In this document: positions 1-9,953 of the stretch, in pieces
How the letters are laid out: each line of letters begins with the position of its first letter
Position numbering within the stretch: position 1 is the first letter of the stretch
Source of the DNA: Gemmatimonadota bacterium
Lineage (GTDB): Bacteria; Gemmatimonadota; Gemmatimonadetes; Longimicrobiales; Gaopeijiaceae
Reading direction: 5' to 3'
Length of the DNA stretch: 58,746 nt
NCBI GenBank assembly: GCA_026706635.1
Contig: JAPOYJ010000025.1
Location: 1 to 58,746, forward strand
Program-made: the position numbers and the translations under genes
The notes under the pieces: model-generated
The model's database searches: none
What the model was told of the DNA's origin: nothing
What the model saw: the letters and a program-made list of their open reading frames with translations, nothing else

Positions 1-467
1 CCGGGCACCGGATCGGTGCCATCCGCAAGCTCCGCTGGCCGGATATCGACTTCGAGGACAAGACCATCCGCTGGAGGGCCGAGCACGAGAAGACAGGCTA
101 CGAGCACACCACACCCTTGACGGCCGAGGCGCTCGACGCCTTGGAACACGCACGGAAGATGGGCCGTGGAAAGAAGAGCGGCCCGGTGCTCCCCTCTTCG
201 AGGGATGCCACGAAGTGCACGAACCGCGTTTCCGCCTTTCTGTGGTGGAAGAAGGCCCAGACGCTCGCGGGACTGGAGCCGAAGCCGGGCCGGGGCTGGC
301 ACTCGCTGCGGCGGAAGTTCGCCACGGACCTGATGGATCTGCCGCTCAAGGTCCTCTGTGAGCTTGGCGGATGGAAGAGTCCCCAGACGGTCCTGCGCTG
401 CTATCAGCAGGCCGACGCTGGACAGCTTAGGACGGCGTTGGAGAACCGCCCGAGGGCTCGCACCTGA
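1..467 (+). CDS. Tyrosine recombinase/phage integrase, C-terminal part (5' end outside window)
   Basis: The reading frame is open from the window edge to TGA at 465. It shows the catalytic half of a tyrosine recombinase. The first arginine lies in GHRIGAIRKLRW, the HxxR box in WHSLRRKFATDL, then GGW where many members have GH or GW, and the nucleophile tyrosine in VLRCYQQ. These residues cut and rejoin DNA through a 3'-phosphotyrosine. The N-terminal arm and core-binding domains lie upstream of the window. The gene is followed by repeat and pseudogene debris rather than phage genes, so it may be the remnant of an integrated element. The family assignment is firm; the substrate and attachment site cannot be told. 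Confidence 0.85.
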   Translation, partial: GHRIGAIRKLRWPDIDFEDKTIRWRAEHEKTGYEHTTPLTAEALDALEHARKMGRGKKSGPVLPSSRDATKCTNRVSAFLWWKKAQTLAGLEPKPGRGWHSLRRKFATDLMDLPLKVLCELGGWKSPQTVLRCYQQADAGQLRTALENRPRART

Positions 468-608
468 AATCCCAATAGGAGGGAGTCAAACGGAGGGAAT
501 CGGGCCAGCAAATCCCGTAAGCTCAACGAACACAGGAAGATGCGAATCTGTGTTAGTGTGCGGGGTAGGCAGGTTGCCGCATAGAAGGTCCACGAGGCGA
601 AGTTCCTG

Positions 609-653
609 CGGCACCGCTCGGGTGCCGTGGGAGGTTTGTCCACGGGCTGCTAG
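609..653 (+). repeat. Right-end remnant of the CTAG-bounded mosaic repeat
   Basis: The sequence GCCGTGGGAGGTTTGTCCA continues to CGGGCTGCTAG, which is the right terminus shared with the copies ending at 37491 and near 43050. The left part is missing or decayed. It separates the integrase tail from the carboxypeptidase-like fragment. Confidence 0.75.
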
Positions 654-654
654 T

Positions 655-830
655 TCGCCACGGCAGAAGATCGGCCGCTCGCACGACGGGCGGCCGATCT
701 TCGCGTACACGATCGGTGGCGGCCCCCTCCGGGTGAGCCTGGTCGGCGGCTGCCACGCCGACGAGACCGTCGGGACGCGGTTCCTCCTGCGCCGGGTACT
801 GCCTCGTGGAGCGGTCGTGGTGGCCGCGTG
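655..830 (+). pseudogene. Fragment of an M14-type zinc carboxypeptidase-like gene
   Basis: One frame reads IGRSHDGRPIFAYTIGGGP and then VSLVGGCHADETVGTRFLL. This matches the start of the M14 catalytic domain, where a GRS-x-GRPI segment is followed by a zinc-binding HxxE in a GxHADEPVG context. Nothing recognisable follows after about 30 more residues, and no start codon or rest of the domain (second zinc histidine, catalytic glutamate) is found. It abuts the repeat end at 653, so the gene was probably cut by rearrangement. The assignment rests on a short motif region only. Confidence 0.5.
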
Positions 831-878
831 CGCCGGGAGATGGCCCGGCCGATACCCGTCCCCTATCTTACGACCGGT

Positions 879-2812
<1,934 letters not shown>

Positions 2813-2818
2813 GCGTGG

Positions 2819-4192
2819 CTACCCCTCGACCTGCACGGTCTTGACGTTTACGAACTCGCGGATCCCGAAGTCGCCCAGCTCGCGGCCGAAGCCGCTCTCC
2901 TTGATCCCTCCGAAGGGGAGGCGCGGGTCGGACTTCACGAAGTCGTTGACGAAGCAGGCACCGGCTTCGACTGCGTTGCGCGCGATGCGCTCCCCCCGCT
3001 CCAGATTCGAGGTGAAGACCGCGGCCCCGAGTCCGTACCGGCTGTCGTTGGCCAGTCGGATCGCCTCCTCCTCGCTCTCGGCTACGCTGATGCAGGCGAC
3101 CGGCCCGAAGGTCTCTTCGTCGTACGCCGGCATGCCCGGGGCGACGTCCGTGAGCACGGTGGCCGGATAGTACCACCCGGGGACGTCGGGGACCCTGCCG
3201 CCCAGCCTCAGGCGGGCCCCGGCCGCGACGCTTCGCCGCACCTGCCCCGCCAGGTGGTCGCGCAGATCCTCCCGTGCGAGGGGACCGACGTCGGTCCTCT
3301 CGGCCATCGGGTCGCCTATCCGCAGACCGGCCATCCGCTCCACTACGCGGTCGGCGAAGTCGTCGGCCACGCCCCGGTGGACGATCATGCGCTTGGCAGC
3401 GATGCAGCTCTGGCCGCCGTTGACGACGCGGCCGGTCACGCAGGCCTCGACCGTCCGGGCAAGGTCCGCGTCCTCGAGCACGATGTAGGGATCGCTGCCC
3501 CCTAGCTCGAGCACGCACGGCTTCACCGCCGCCCCGGCGATCGCCGCCACGCTGCGGCCTGCCCGCGTGCTTCCGGTCAGGGTGACGGCGCTCACTCGCC
3601 GGTCCCGGATGAGGGCGCCCGTCTCGGCGACGTCGACGAAGAGGTTCGCGAAGAGCCCTTCGGGAAGACCGCCCGCCGGACCGAAGAGGCGCGCCAGCTC
3701 CAGGGCGCACCCTGGCACGCTCGGGGCGTGCTTCAGCAGCACCCCGTTGCCCGCCACCAGCGCCGGAACGGCCGCCCGCACCACCTGCCAGAGCGGAAAG
3801 TTCCAAGGCATGATCGCAAGAACAAGTCCCAGCGGACGCAGCGTCACCAGGCTCCGCAAAGCCTCGGTTTCAACCACCCTATCGCGCAGGAACGACGCGC
3901 CAAGATCGCCGTAGTACTCGCACGCAAGCGCTGACTTGTCGACCTCGGCAAGCGCCTCCCGGAGCGGCTTGCCCATCTCCATCGTGACGATCTCGGCGAG
4001 CCTCTGGCGATTGGCGCGGAATAGCTGCGCCACCGCTCCGACGAGCTGCGCCCGCTCCTCCGCGGGGACAAGCCGCCACGATCGCTGCGCGACGGCCGCC
4101 ATCTCCACTGCCGCCTCGACGTCGCGCCCTTCGGCGAAGGGGTAGCGGGCCAGCATCTCGCCGCTCGTCGGGTTGATAGCCGTGAATCCCAT
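2819..4192 (-). CDS. NAD(P)-dependent aldehyde dehydrogenase, succinate-semialdehyde type
   Basis: Oxidises an aldehyde to its acid. The closest family resemblance is to succinate-semialdehyde dehydrogenase (GabD/YneI type), and the 457 residues fit. The catalytic cysteine is in GGQSCIAAKR, the general-base glutamate in CVLELGGSDP, the cofactor-binding turn in TGSTRAGRSVA, and the C-terminal EETFGPV and PFGGIKESGFGRE segments are intact. The ATG at 4192 begins the usual N-terminal INPTSGE stretch. It is transcribed away from the fatty acid kinase gene and converges on thiC across a repeat. The exact substrate is inferred from family resemblance. Confidence 0.85.
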   Translation of the reverse strand: MGFTAINPTSGEMLARYPFAEGRDVEAAVEMAAVAQRSWRLVPAEERAQLVGAVAQLFRANRQRLAEIVTMEMGKPLREALAEVDKSALACEYYGDLGASFLRDRVVETEALRSLVTLRPLGLVLAIMPWNFPLWQVVRAAVPALVAGNGVLLKHAPSVPGCALELARLFGPAGGLPEGLFANLFVDVAETGALIRDRRVSAVTLTGSTRAGRSVAAIAGAAVKPCVLELGGSDPYIVLEDADLARTVEACVTGRVVNGGQSCIAAKRMIVHRGVADDFADRVVERMAGLRIGDPMAERTDVGPLAREDLRDHLAGQVRRSVAAGARLRLGGRVPDVPGWYYPATVLTDVAPGMPAYDEETFGPVACISVAESEEEAIRLANDSRYGLGAAVFTSNLERGERIARNAVEAGACFVNDFVKSDPRLPFGGIKESGFGRELGDFGIREFVNVKTVQVEG

Positions 4193-4199
4193 GTGGACG

Positions 4200-4228
4200 T
4201 TGCCCGAGCGCAGGTCGTGGAGTACGGT
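4200..4228 (+). promoter_or_regulatory. Possible sigma-70-like promoter for the fakA-fakB fusion gene
   Basis: TTGCCC at 4200-4205 and TACGGT at 4223-4228 are separated by 17 bp and lie about 48 nt before the ATG at 4276, in the gap between divergent genes. This rests on pattern resemblance alone. Confidence 0.3.
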
Positions 4229-4275
4229 AGTGGAAGTTCGTGTCTAATCTCGCACGAGTCTGCCGAGGTCGCTCG

Positions 4276-6156
4276 ATGTACGAAAGGCCACGCATCGCCT
4301 ACCTGGACGGGCGGCGGCTGCGGTCCGCTCTCCTCGCCGCCTGCCGAAGCGCCCAGCTGGAAAAGGGCGAGTTGAACCGGATCAACGTCTTCCCGGTGCC
4401 GGATGGCGACACCGGTACCAACCTGAGCCTCACCGTGGAGGCTGTCCACGACGGGCTGCGCACACTCCGGAGCGACCGCGCCGACGAGGTCATGGCGGCG
4501 GCGGCCCACTCCGCACTCCTCGGGGCCCGCGGCAACTGCGGCGTGATGCTGTCGCTCTTCCTCCTGGGGTGCGCACGCCACCTGGAGGGGGTCGCCCGGG
4601 TGTCCGTGGGGGATCTGGCGGAGGCGCTCGTTGCCGGATCGCGAAAGCTCGACGGGGCGGTACAGGATCCGGTCGAGGGCACGATCCTCACCGTGGCGCG
4701 CGAGACTGCGGCCAGGGCGGCCGAGGTCGCGGCGAAGGGGCAGCGGGACTTCGCCGTGGCGGTGGACGCCATACTGGAGACCGCCACTGAGTCGCTGGCG
4801 CGTACGCCCGACCTCCTCCCGGTGCTCGCCGAGGCGGGTGTGGTCGATGCGGGCGCCCAGGGCTTCGTCGCCATGATAAGGGGTGTCGCCGGACTGGTTG
4901 CGGAGGGACGGGAGGGCGTAGCGGCGCCAGCACCCTCCAGGGGGGCCCGGGAGCGGTCTCCGATCGGAGCGGCGGGACACTCCCTCGGGTCTGGCACCAG
5001 ACGCTACTGCACCGAGATCCTCGTCGAGGGCCCCGCCCTGCCGGACGAGGACGAGGTTCGGGCCGCCCTCGCCGACGGCGCGGAGGAACTGCTCGTCGTC
5101 CGGAGCGGCGAGCTCATCAAGGTCCACCTCCACACGGACTCGCCGGAGGAGGCCATCGCCTACTGCAGGACGCTGGGCGCCATCGCCGCCCACAAGGCCG
5201 AGGACATGTTCGCACAGCACGAGGCCGCCCGAGGCGCAGCTGCCGGAGCCGTGCGCAGGCCAGTGGGCATCGTGGTGGACTCCGCATCCGACCTCCCCGA
5301 CGCGGTGAAGCGCGCGCACGGGATCCACACGGTCCCGATGCTGCTGATCGACGGCGACACGACGCTCAGGGACGGAGTGGAGATTACGCCCGGGGAATTC
5401 TACGCCCGTCTCGCCGCGGAGGGACCGCTACCGACCACCTCGCAGGCGCCGCCCGGCGACTTCATGGAGGGCTTCCGGAGCGCCTCGACCGAGGCAGAGG
5501 TGATCGTCGCGGTGCTGGTGGCGTCCTCGCTGTCGGGGACCATCCGGTCGGCCGAGAGCGGCGCGGAGCTCCTCGATGGGGTGGATGTGCGCCTCGTGGA
5601 CTCCAGGGCCGCCTCGATCCTGACAGGGCTCCTCGCGCTGAAGGCGGCCGAGCTGGCGGAGGGCGGAGCCGCCCCCGACGAGATCGTCGCCGAAGTCGAG
5701 CGGATCCGCCGACAGTCGGGGATCCTCTTCACCGTGCGCACCCTCGACCGCCTGATCGCCTCGGGGCGCGTCCCCCACTTCGCCGGGTGGCTTGCCGGCC
5801 TCCTGGGAGTCAGGCCGGTACTCGGACTCGGCGGCGACGGCACGGTGCAGTCCTTCGGCAAGGCCCGGGGGACGCGCCGAGCCCGGCAGCTCATGCTGGA
5901 CCAGGTGGCGGCGGCAATCCCGCCGAGGGCCAGGCGGGTGCGCTTCGGGATCGTGCACGCCGCCGCCCCCGAAGTTGCCGCGGAGATGGAGGAGGAGCTG
6001 GCAGCGCGCTACCCGGGGTGCGATATCCTGACGTCGCCCATCACCCCGGTGATCGCCACCCACCTGGGACTCGGGGCGTGGGGCGTCGCCTACATGCTGG
6101 AGGATCTCCCAGGGCCCCGCCGACCGAGCACCAGCCATTCATACGTCGCCATCTGA
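4276..6156 (+). CDS. Fused FakA-like fatty acid kinase and DegV/FakB-like fatty acid binding protein
   Basis: A 626-residue protein joins two partners that are usually separate. Residues about 1-200 are a DhaL/DAK2 kinase domain with the nucleotide and metal loop NVFPVPDGDTGTNLSLT and GARGNCGVMLS. A FakA middle domain follows, with RYCTEILVEG and LIKVHLHTDSPEEA. From about residue 330 the DegV fold begins with GIVVDSASDLP, and the lipid headgroup motif LPTTSQAPPGDF follows. In known systems FakB carries a fatty acid that FakA phosphorylates for phospholipid synthesis; the fusion suggests kinase and carrier act in one chain. ATG 4276 (MYERPRIAYLDG) fits the family better than the in-frame GTG at 4240. 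Its last 67 nt overlap the convergent small gene. Confidence 0.88.
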   Translation: MYERPRIAYLDGRRLRSALLAACRSAQLEKGELNRINVFPVPDGDTGTNLSLTVEAVHDGLRTLRSDRADEVMAAAAHSALLGARGNCGVMLSLFLLGCARHLEGVARVSVGDLAEALVAGSRKLDGAVQDPVEGTILTVARETAARAAEVAAKGQRDFAVAVDAILETATESLARTPDLLPVLAEAGVVDAGAQGFVAMIRGVAGLVAEGREGVAAPAPSRGARERSPIGAAGHSLGSGTRRYCTEILVEGPALPDEDEVRAALADGAEELLVVRSGELIKVHLHTDSPEEAIAYCRTLGAIAAHKAEDMFAQHEAARGAAAGAVRRPVGIVVDSASDLPDAVKRAHGIHTVPMLLIDGDTTLRDGVEITPGEFYARLAAEGPLPTTSQAPPGDFMEGFRSASTEAEVIVAVLVASSLSGTIRSAESGAELLDGVDVRLVDSRAASILTGLLALKAAELAEGGAAPDEIVAEVERIRRQSGILFTVRTLDRLIASGRVPHFAGWLAGLLGVRPVLGLGGDGTVQSFGKARGTRRARQLMLDQVAAAIPPRARRVRFGIVHAAAPEVAAEMEEELAARYPGCDILTSPITPVIATHLGLGAWGVAYMLEDLPGPRRPSTSHSYVAI

Positions 6157-6548
6157 GCTCTGGAGGGCTCGGGCGGAAGCCCGACTAGGAGGGCGCGCGT
6201 CCGCCGGTCCTCGGGTAGGTGAAGGATCATGTCCACCGGCTCTCCGGGGGGCGAATAGGGGGATGACCGCCCCTTCCGGTCCACCGCCACCGCCCGCCCC
6301 GGGGCCGCCGCCTCTGCAAGGCGCAACCCGAATGCCAGCCATGCGGCGATCGGATCGACCCCCTGCTCCGCGATGGACGGGATCAGCATATCCTCGTAGT
6401 ATGCCACGATCTCGGCGTAGCCTGCGGGACTCGATTGCTTCAGCTCGGCGAGGCGGTCGCGGTAGTAGTCGCGCGGGTCGCGGCCACCGGTATCCGCAAG
6501 CGCGGCGGCGAAGCGGGCGTCGGCAGCCCGCTGGAGGTCGGTTGTCAT
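6090..6548 (-). CDS. Conserved-looking hypothetical protein, 152 aa
   Basis: I do not recognise this protein. It is largely helical and acidic in its first half, with DPRDYYRDRLAELKQSS and AEIVAYYEDMLIPSIAEQG. A more basic, proline-rich tail contains DMILHLPEDRRTRALLVGLP. No signal peptide, membrane segment or metal motif is seen. Its 3' end overlaps the convergent kinase fusion gene by 67 nt. Codon use is like its neighbours, with strong third-position GC, which supports it being coding. Confidence 0.65.
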   Translation of the reverse strand: MTTDLQRAADARFAAALADTGGRDPRDYYRDRLAELKQSSPAGYAEIVAYYEDMLIPSIAEQGVDPIAAWLAFGLRLAEAAAPGRAVAVDRKGRSSPYSPPGEPVDMILHLPEDRRTRALLVGLPPEPSRAQMATYEWLVLGRRGPGRSSSM

Positions 6549-6583
6549 CGTCAGGCGCTATCTTTCCGCAGCGAGGAGGGTCC

Positions 6584-6632
6584 CTCACATTACAGCATGG
6601 AGGCGGGTGGAGCGATCCAGCGGGGATGCGGG
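6584..6632 (+). repeat. Decayed mosaic repeat remnant
   Basis: CACATTACAG followed by GGAGCGATCCAGCGGGGATGC resembles the segment right of the TGTAA module in the copy at 42960-43010. The remainder of the gap 6549-6768 is G-rich and holds no recognisable feature. Confidence 0.45.
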
Positions 6633-6768
6633 GGAACCGGGGCCGGGCGGCGGGGTATGGGTACGACGGAGGTGTGGGCATGTATTTCGGGGCACGGGAG
6701 GGGCAGGCGGCGAGCGGTGAACTGAGCTGGCCGGAGGCGCTGGCTCGAAAGGAGCACTGGAGGTGCGT

Positions 6769-8568
6769 ATGAGAAAGATGATCGTCACGGCCAGCATCCC
6801 GTTGCTGGCCTGCTCGGACTTCGCGCTGGATGCCGACCGGGTCCCAACCACCCTGGAGCTCGAGCCGCAGTGCTCCCAGGTCGCGAGCGCCAGCCCGGTG
6901 CAGCTGAGGGTCCGGGTCAGGGACCAGGAAGGTGCCCTGATGCCCGTCCCCGGCTGGGCGCCGATCTCGGTAAAGGTGTCGGACTCGTCGATCGCCCGGG
7001 TGGGAGAGGACCTAGTGATGACCGGGAGGGGTGCCGGCAGGGTGGTGGTGACCGCAAGCATGGGCGACTTGGAGGGCGACGCGATCTTCCACATCAACGC
7101 CCCTCCCCTGCAGCTCTCGGCACCGCTGATCTACCTGACGCAGGCGGCCCAGAACGCCGAGAACTCCGTTCGGCTCATCGCCGGCAGGGACGCGCTGCTG
7201 CGAGTCTTCATGACGGGCGACGTCGCCAACAGCGCCTCCTCCGGGATCCGAGTCACTCTGCACCGCGAAGACGAGACGGTCCTCGACACGATGGTCCTGA
7301 CCGAGCGCGCCGGGATTCCCCTGGAGGTGGACGAGTCGACGCTGGAGGGATCGTACAACCTCTTGGTCCCCGGCGAGCACATTCAGCCCGGGACGGGCAT
7401 GGCCATCGAGCTGGACCCGATGTGTGGAACTCCCGTGGCCGAGGGCAGCCAGACGCGCTACCCCGAGTCGGGAGATACGCTGCTCGACATCGTGGCGCCC
7501 CAGACCTTTCGCCAGGTATTCGTCCCTACCCTGATGATCAACGACCCCGACTACGAAGTCTACACCTGGCTGGAGGGGATAGGCCCCAACTCCGAGCAGA
7601 TGCACCTCACACGCAACCTGTTGCCGGTCTCGGCGGACCTTGAGGTCGAGGTGCGCGACACCTTCTGGACGACCGCCAACCTGCGCACCTGGAATGGATG
7701 GCTGACCTGGCTCGACGAGATACAGGCGTTGAATATCCAGGAGGGGCGGCGCGGGTACTACTACGGGGTTATCGCCAGGCCGTACTTTGGCCTCCTCGGC
7801 TACGCCAACTTCGCCGTGCCATGGAGTGTCGGCATAGCGGATCCCGACACCTACACCCACGAGGTCGGGCACAACATGAACCTCAGGCACGCCCCCTGCG
7901 GCGGTGCCGGCGGGCCCGACCCCGACTATCCGCACGGAGGCGGGCGCATCGGGGTGTGGGGCTACGACAACGACAACCACGAGCTGAAGAACCCTTCCGA
8001 GTATCTCGACGTCATGTCGTACTGCGAACCCGTATGGATTAGCGACTACCACTTCGACCGCGCCACCACGCACCGGCTCGACGGCGACGGCGGCGTCGTT
8101 CTGAACGGTTTCGTGGAGCGCCGGGACGTGCTCGTCGTGTGGGGCAGCGTCTACGAGGGCCGCCTCCAGCTGGACCCGGCGATACTGCTGCGCGGACCGG
8201 TCGAGATGCCGAGTGCACCCGGTCCCTACACCGTCGAGGGTCTGGGTCCCGATGGCGAGCGCAGGTTCGCCTTCTCCTTCGCGCCCCTACCGACCGACCA
8301 CGGTGGCAGCACCTTCGTGTTCTTCGTCCCCTACGACCCCGAGTGGGATGAGGGCCTGCAGCGCGTGACGCTTGTCGGGCCGGAGGGGACGGACGAGGTG
8401 TTTCGGGGGAGCGCCCCCCCGGTCGCCGTGGTCACTCACCCGGAAACGGGCGCCATCAAGGCGATAGTCCGGGATTGGGACGGGACCGAGCTCCCAGTCA
8501 TGGACGGCATGGAGGTGTCGGTCTCGACAGGGCTGCCCGGACCTAGCAGCCCGTGGAAGAAACCCTGA
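6769..8568 (+). CDS. Lipoprotein zinc metalloprotease with N-terminal Ig-like (BIG2-type) domain
   Basis: The start chosen is ATG 6769, because GGAGG lies five bases upstream, rather than the in-frame GTG at 6763. The N-terminus is a lipoprotein signal with the lipobox IPLLACS, placing the protein in the outer membrane or periplasm. Residues about 25-110 form a bacterial Ig-like domain (VSDSSIARVGEDLVMTGRGA). Around residue 364 the zinc motif HEVGHNMNLRH matches the HExxHxxxxxH metzincin pattern, so peptidase activity is likely. The substrate is unknown. The last seven residues (SSPWKKP) and the TGA stop are encoded by the left end of a mosaic repeat that begins at 8543, so the original C-terminus may have been altered. 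Confidence 0.8.
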   Translation: MRKMIVTASIPLLACSDFALDADRVPTTLELEPQCSQVASASPVQLRVRVRDQEGALMPVPGWAPISVKVSDSSIARVGEDLVMTGRGAGRVVVTASMGDLEGDAIFHINAPPLQLSAPLIYLTQAAQNAENSVRLIAGRDALLRVFMTGDVANSASSGIRVTLHREDETVLDTMVLTERAGIPLEVDESTLEGSYNLLVPGEHIQPGTGMAIELDPMCGTPVAEGSQTRYPESGDTLLDIVAPQTFRQVFVPTLMINDPDYEVYTWLEGIGPNSEQMHLTRNLLPVSADLEVEVRDTFWTTANLRTWNGWLTWLDEIQALNIQEGRRGYYYGVIARPYFGLLGYANFAVPWSVGIADPDTYTHEVGHNMNLRHAPCGGAGGPDPDYPHGGGRIGVWGYDNDNHELKNPSEYLDVMSYCEPVWISDYHFDRATTHRLDGDGGVVLNGFVERRDVLVVWGSVYEGRLQLDPAILLRGPVEMPSAPGPYTVEGLGPDGERRFAFSFAPLPTDHGGSTFVFFVPYDPEWDEGLQRVTLVGPEGTDEVFRGSAPPVAVVTHPETGAIKAIVRDWDGTELPVMDGMEVSVSTGLPGPSSPWKKP

Positions 8569-8720
8569 CGGCATTCGAGGGGCGCTGCATCCGCGCTGGA
8601 CCGCTTCGCTCTGCGTTGCTTCTTGCACGAATAGCGCTGCTATTCGCGCTGCGAAGCGCCTTGCCAGCCCGGCGCAGCGCCCCTCTCGGTGCTCGCCTGA
8701 GTTTATCCACGGACTGCTAG
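8543..8720 (+). repeat. Complete CTAG-bounded mosaic repeat, 178 bp
   Basis: The copy starts at CTAGCAGCCCGTGGA and ends at TTATCCACGGACTGCTAG, so the two ends are inverted repeats and both carry CTAG. An inner perfect hairpin is CGAATAGC-GCT-GCTATTCG. It is nearly identical in sequence and orientation to the copies at 41296-41471 and 51565-51740. It forms the 3' end of the metalloprotease gene. Confidence 0.9.
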
Positions 8721-8761
8721 GGGCGGCCGATGACCAGCCCGGCAGCAAGCAGGAGGAGAGG

Positions 8762-9118
8762 GTGACAAGAAGGGTCGATTGGGCGTACCACCGCCCCGGG
8801 TGACGGAGTTGCAAGCGTACGCAGGAGTTTCTTGCGCGAAGCGGGGTCGCGGTGGTGGAGGTGCGAGACGCCAGGAAGAGCCCGGTGGACGCCTCCGAGG
8901 CGGTCTCGCTCCTCGGGGGCGCCACCGAGGTGTATGTGGCGAAGTCTCGGAAGTTCCTGCACTTCGACCTGGCGGCGAAGGGAGGCGCATCCGACGACGA
9001 GGTCGCCGCGCAGATCGTGAGTCGGTGGGGGAGGCTCAGGGCCCCCACGCTACGCGTAGGCTCTACCCTCGCCGTCGGCTACAACGAGGAGATGCTGACG
9101 GAGGTTGTCGGCTGCTAG
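8762..9118 (+). CDS. ArsC-family thiol-redox protein with in-frame TGA at the first redox cysteine (candidate selenoprotein)
   Basis: A strong ribosome site, AGGAGG at 8751-8756, precedes GTG 8762. Translation gives MTRRVDWAYHRPG, then TGA at 8801-8803, then RSCKRTQEFLARSGVAVVEV and 85 further residues to TAG. The total of 118 codons is the normal length for small ArsC/YffB-like proteins. In this family the position of the TGA is a cysteine in a HRPGCxxC-type motif, so reading TGA as selenocysteine would give UxxC. Conserved ArsC features continue on both sides (DARKSP, GRLRAPTLRVG, LAVGYNEE). Without TGA readthrough only a shortened protein from an internal GTG, lacking the redox site, could be made. 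A point mutation creating a pseudogene is the main alternative. No selenium-insertion genes lie in this window. Confidence 0.7.
8811..8835 (+). promoter_or_regulatory. Candidate bacterial SECIS hairpin after the TGA codon
   Basis: GCAAG at 8811-8815 can pair with CTTGC at 8831-8835. AC at 8819-8820 can pair with GT at 8827-8828, closing a GCAGGA loop that starts with G and holds GG. The loop lies 17 nt after the TGA, within the distance known for bacterial SECIS elements. The stem is short and was found by eye, so it is weak support. Confidence 0.3.
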
Positions 9119-9197
9119 CTCCTCGCACGAGCAGCTCCTCGCAGCTCGGATGCCCCCGGGGGAGACTCCACGGGTGCGGGATCGGGCAGGAGGTCGG

Positions 9198-9953
9198 CTA
9201 CCCTGTCCCGAAGCCGATCTGAAGGCCGATCCCGCTGGCGGAGAAGCTGTAGTCCCATGTGACCTCCTCTGGATCCACCTCCTGCGACTCCGGGTCGAAC
9301 GTGTGGTCCTTGCTGTAGCCGGTGACACCTGACCGCTCGTACCGCAGGCGAATGTCGATTGGGCGCTCGCCCGGGACGGTAAGGCCGATTCCAACGGCCA
9401 GCGACCACCTCGGCACGACGCCGTCTTCCGGGCGGTCGGTGAACTCGCCGATGGCCCCGAAGCCGGAGAACTGCACTGAGGCCATCTCCGTCGACCACCG
9501 GCGCAAACCCGCCACGAGGTAGCTGGATAGGTTGCGGGAGCGCAATTTGCGCCCAACGAAGCCGCTGACACCGACACCGACCTTGTTCTCGAACTCCCAT
9601 CTGCCCAGCCCCACCCTGCCCGCGCCACTTCCCTGGGGTTCCATCGTGCCACCGACGGTCCGCCGCGACGAGATCAGCCCCTGCAGCTCGCCACCCACGA
9701 GCAGACCGCGTTCGGTGGCACCGAGGTGCCCTATCGCGATCCCGGCGACGAAGTCCGCACCAGTCCCGGTTCCAGTGCCGGTGCTCTTTCCCGCCGACTC
9801 GGTAAGCGCCTTGGTGTGCTTGACGCGCAGCATGTTGATCTCGGGCGTGACGCGCACGTAGACTGGCGCCTGCGCAGCCGCCAGCGCAGGCAGGAGAATG
9901 CTGAGGGCCAACGCGGCAAGGCTAGCAGCCCGCGAACAAACCTCCCACGGCAT
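9198..9953 (-). CDS. Predicted outer-membrane beta-barrel protein
   Basis: The 251-residue protein has a hydrophobic signal, SLAALALSILLPALAAAQA, then alternating polar and aromatic strands with glycine-rich turns such as LVGGELQGLIS and FENKVGVGVSGFVGRKL. It ends in SASGIGLQIGFGTG, typical of small barrel porin-like proteins with no known ligand. The only convenient ATG (9953) lies inside a mosaic repeat, so MPWEVCSRAA is translated from repeat sequence and fuses directly to the signal core. Further upstream in-frame codons are also repeat sequence. The insertion probably replaced the original start. The threonine-glycine run GTGTGTG near residue 60 comes from a short simple repeat. Confidence 0.7.
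   Translation of the reverse strand: MPWEVCSRAASLAALALSILLPALAAAQAPVYVRVTPEINMLRVKHTKALTESAGKSTGTGTGTGADFVAGIAIGHLGATERGLLVGGELQGLISSRRTVGGTMEPQGSGAGRVGLGRWEFENKVGVGVSGFVGRKLRSRNLSSYLVAGLRRWSTEMASVQFSGFGAIGEFTDRPEDGVVPRWSLAVGIGLTVPGERPIDIRLRYERSGVTGYSKDHTFDPESQEVDPEEVTWDYSFSASGIGLQIGFGTG

Noticed and set aside
666-702. 13-bp perfect inverted repeat that looks like a terminator
   Set aside because: It falls on the codons for IGRS and GRPI in the carboxypeptidase-like fragment, no T tract follows, and no gene ends just before it.
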